From Actinomycetota bacterium (GTDB lineage: Bacteria; Actinomycetota; Actinomycetes; Streptosporangiales; Streptosporangiaceae): DNA of 32,564 nt. Positions 32,331 through 32,564 of the stretch are shown in pieces. The stretch's first letter is position 1; every line of letters starts with the position of its first letter. Both the position numbers and the translations under genes were made by a program. The DNA lies in assembly GCA_021324595.1 (NCBI GenBank), contig JAJPIV010000090.1, positions 1-32,564 on the forward strand, written 5' to 3'. The notes below the pieces were generated by a model that ran no database searches, was not told the origin of the DNA, and was given only the letters and a program-made list of their open reading frames with translations.

Positions 32331-32564
32331 TCAGCGTTCCCGCGCCGCCGGCCTCCCGGTCCGGATCAGGCCCTCCTGAGTCACCGACACCACCAGTCCG
32401 CCTTCCCTGGTGAACACCTCGCCCCGGGCCAGTCCCCGCGCCCCGGCGGCGACCGGTGACTCCTGCGCGTAGAGCAGCCAGCGGTCGGCGCGGAACGGGC
32501 GGTGGAACCACATCGCGTGGTCCAGGCTCGCACCGGTGGTCGTGCCGTCCGCCCAGGACAGGCC
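32331..32564 (-). CDS. tesB: Acyl-CoA thioesterase II, C-terminal part
   Basis: The last 77 residues of a gene that continues beyond the right edge. The visible part, beginning [20 protein letters not shown] and continuing [22 protein letters not shown] and [12 protein letters not shown], is the conserved end of the second hotdog domain of TesB-type thioesterases, which hydrolyse acyl-CoA to fatty acid and CoA. In mycobacteria the gene on this side of whiB7 is instead uvrD2. About 60 bp separate its stop from the whiB7 promoter. Confidence 0.9.
   Translation of the reverse strand, partial: GLSWADGTTTGASLDHAMWFHRPFRADRWLLYAQESPVAAGARGLARGEVFTREGGLVVSVTQEGLIRTGRPAARER

Overview
This is a chromosomal window from a very GC-rich member of the Actinomycetota. 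The markers are a complete F420 biosynthesis set (fbiA, fbiB, fbiC), two WhiB-family regulators (WhiB/WhiB2 type and WhiB7), DUF3499 and DUF5719 proteins, a DprE1-type oxidase, many GTG starts and apparently leaderless transcripts. The gene order resembles conserved core blocks of Streptomyces and Mycobacterium: sahH, manB, whiB and fbiA-fbiB on one side, and ylbL, zincin, aarF and whiB7 on the other. I cannot assign a genus. I see no rRNA, tRNA, CRISPR array, phage or insertion sequence.

Left part (1-7026, mostly minus strand): two bacterial PH-domain membrane proteins (the first cut by the window edge and carrying a GEVLP pentapeptide repeat); a tandem pair of S-adenosylhomocysteine hydrolases, one canonical and one archaeal-type with altered active-site residues; a small MerR regulator on the plus strand; then manB, a Trm112-like protein and a cation-diffusion-facilitator transporter as a minus-strand unit, with a DUF3499 protein upstream of it.

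Middle part (7027-23805): a degenerate metallopeptidase-family protein; a DUF5719 protein translationally coupled to a 1364-residue membrane glycosyltransferase; whiB diverging from fbiA-fbiB; convergent to those, fbiC followed by a DprE1-like FAD oxidase; then an operon of GT4 glycosyltransferase, nucleotidyltransferase and AlkA-type DNA glycosylase. The genes point to F420 cofactor synthesis and to GDP-mannose/cell-envelope glycan synthesis (manB, the nucleotidyltransferase, two glycosyltransferases, DprE1).

Right part (23806-32564): an SDR-moaE-ylbL operon; divergent from it a DUF2342 zincin, a ThiF-like protein and an AarF/ABC1 kinase; then whiB7 on the minus strand with a leader of about 520 nt containing a WhiB7-type promoter, a 102-codon upstream ORF with a strong ribosome-binding site, and a perfect 15-16 bp hairpin. 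The window closes with the C-terminal end of an acyl-CoA thioesterase II.

The most interesting signals are the complete whiB7 attenuator layout, the paralogous SAH hydrolase with a substituted catalytic lysine, and a recurrent promoter geometry (NANNNT, six bases, start codon) before seven genes, which indicates widespread leaderless mRNAs. I found no clearly undescribed multi-gene system.
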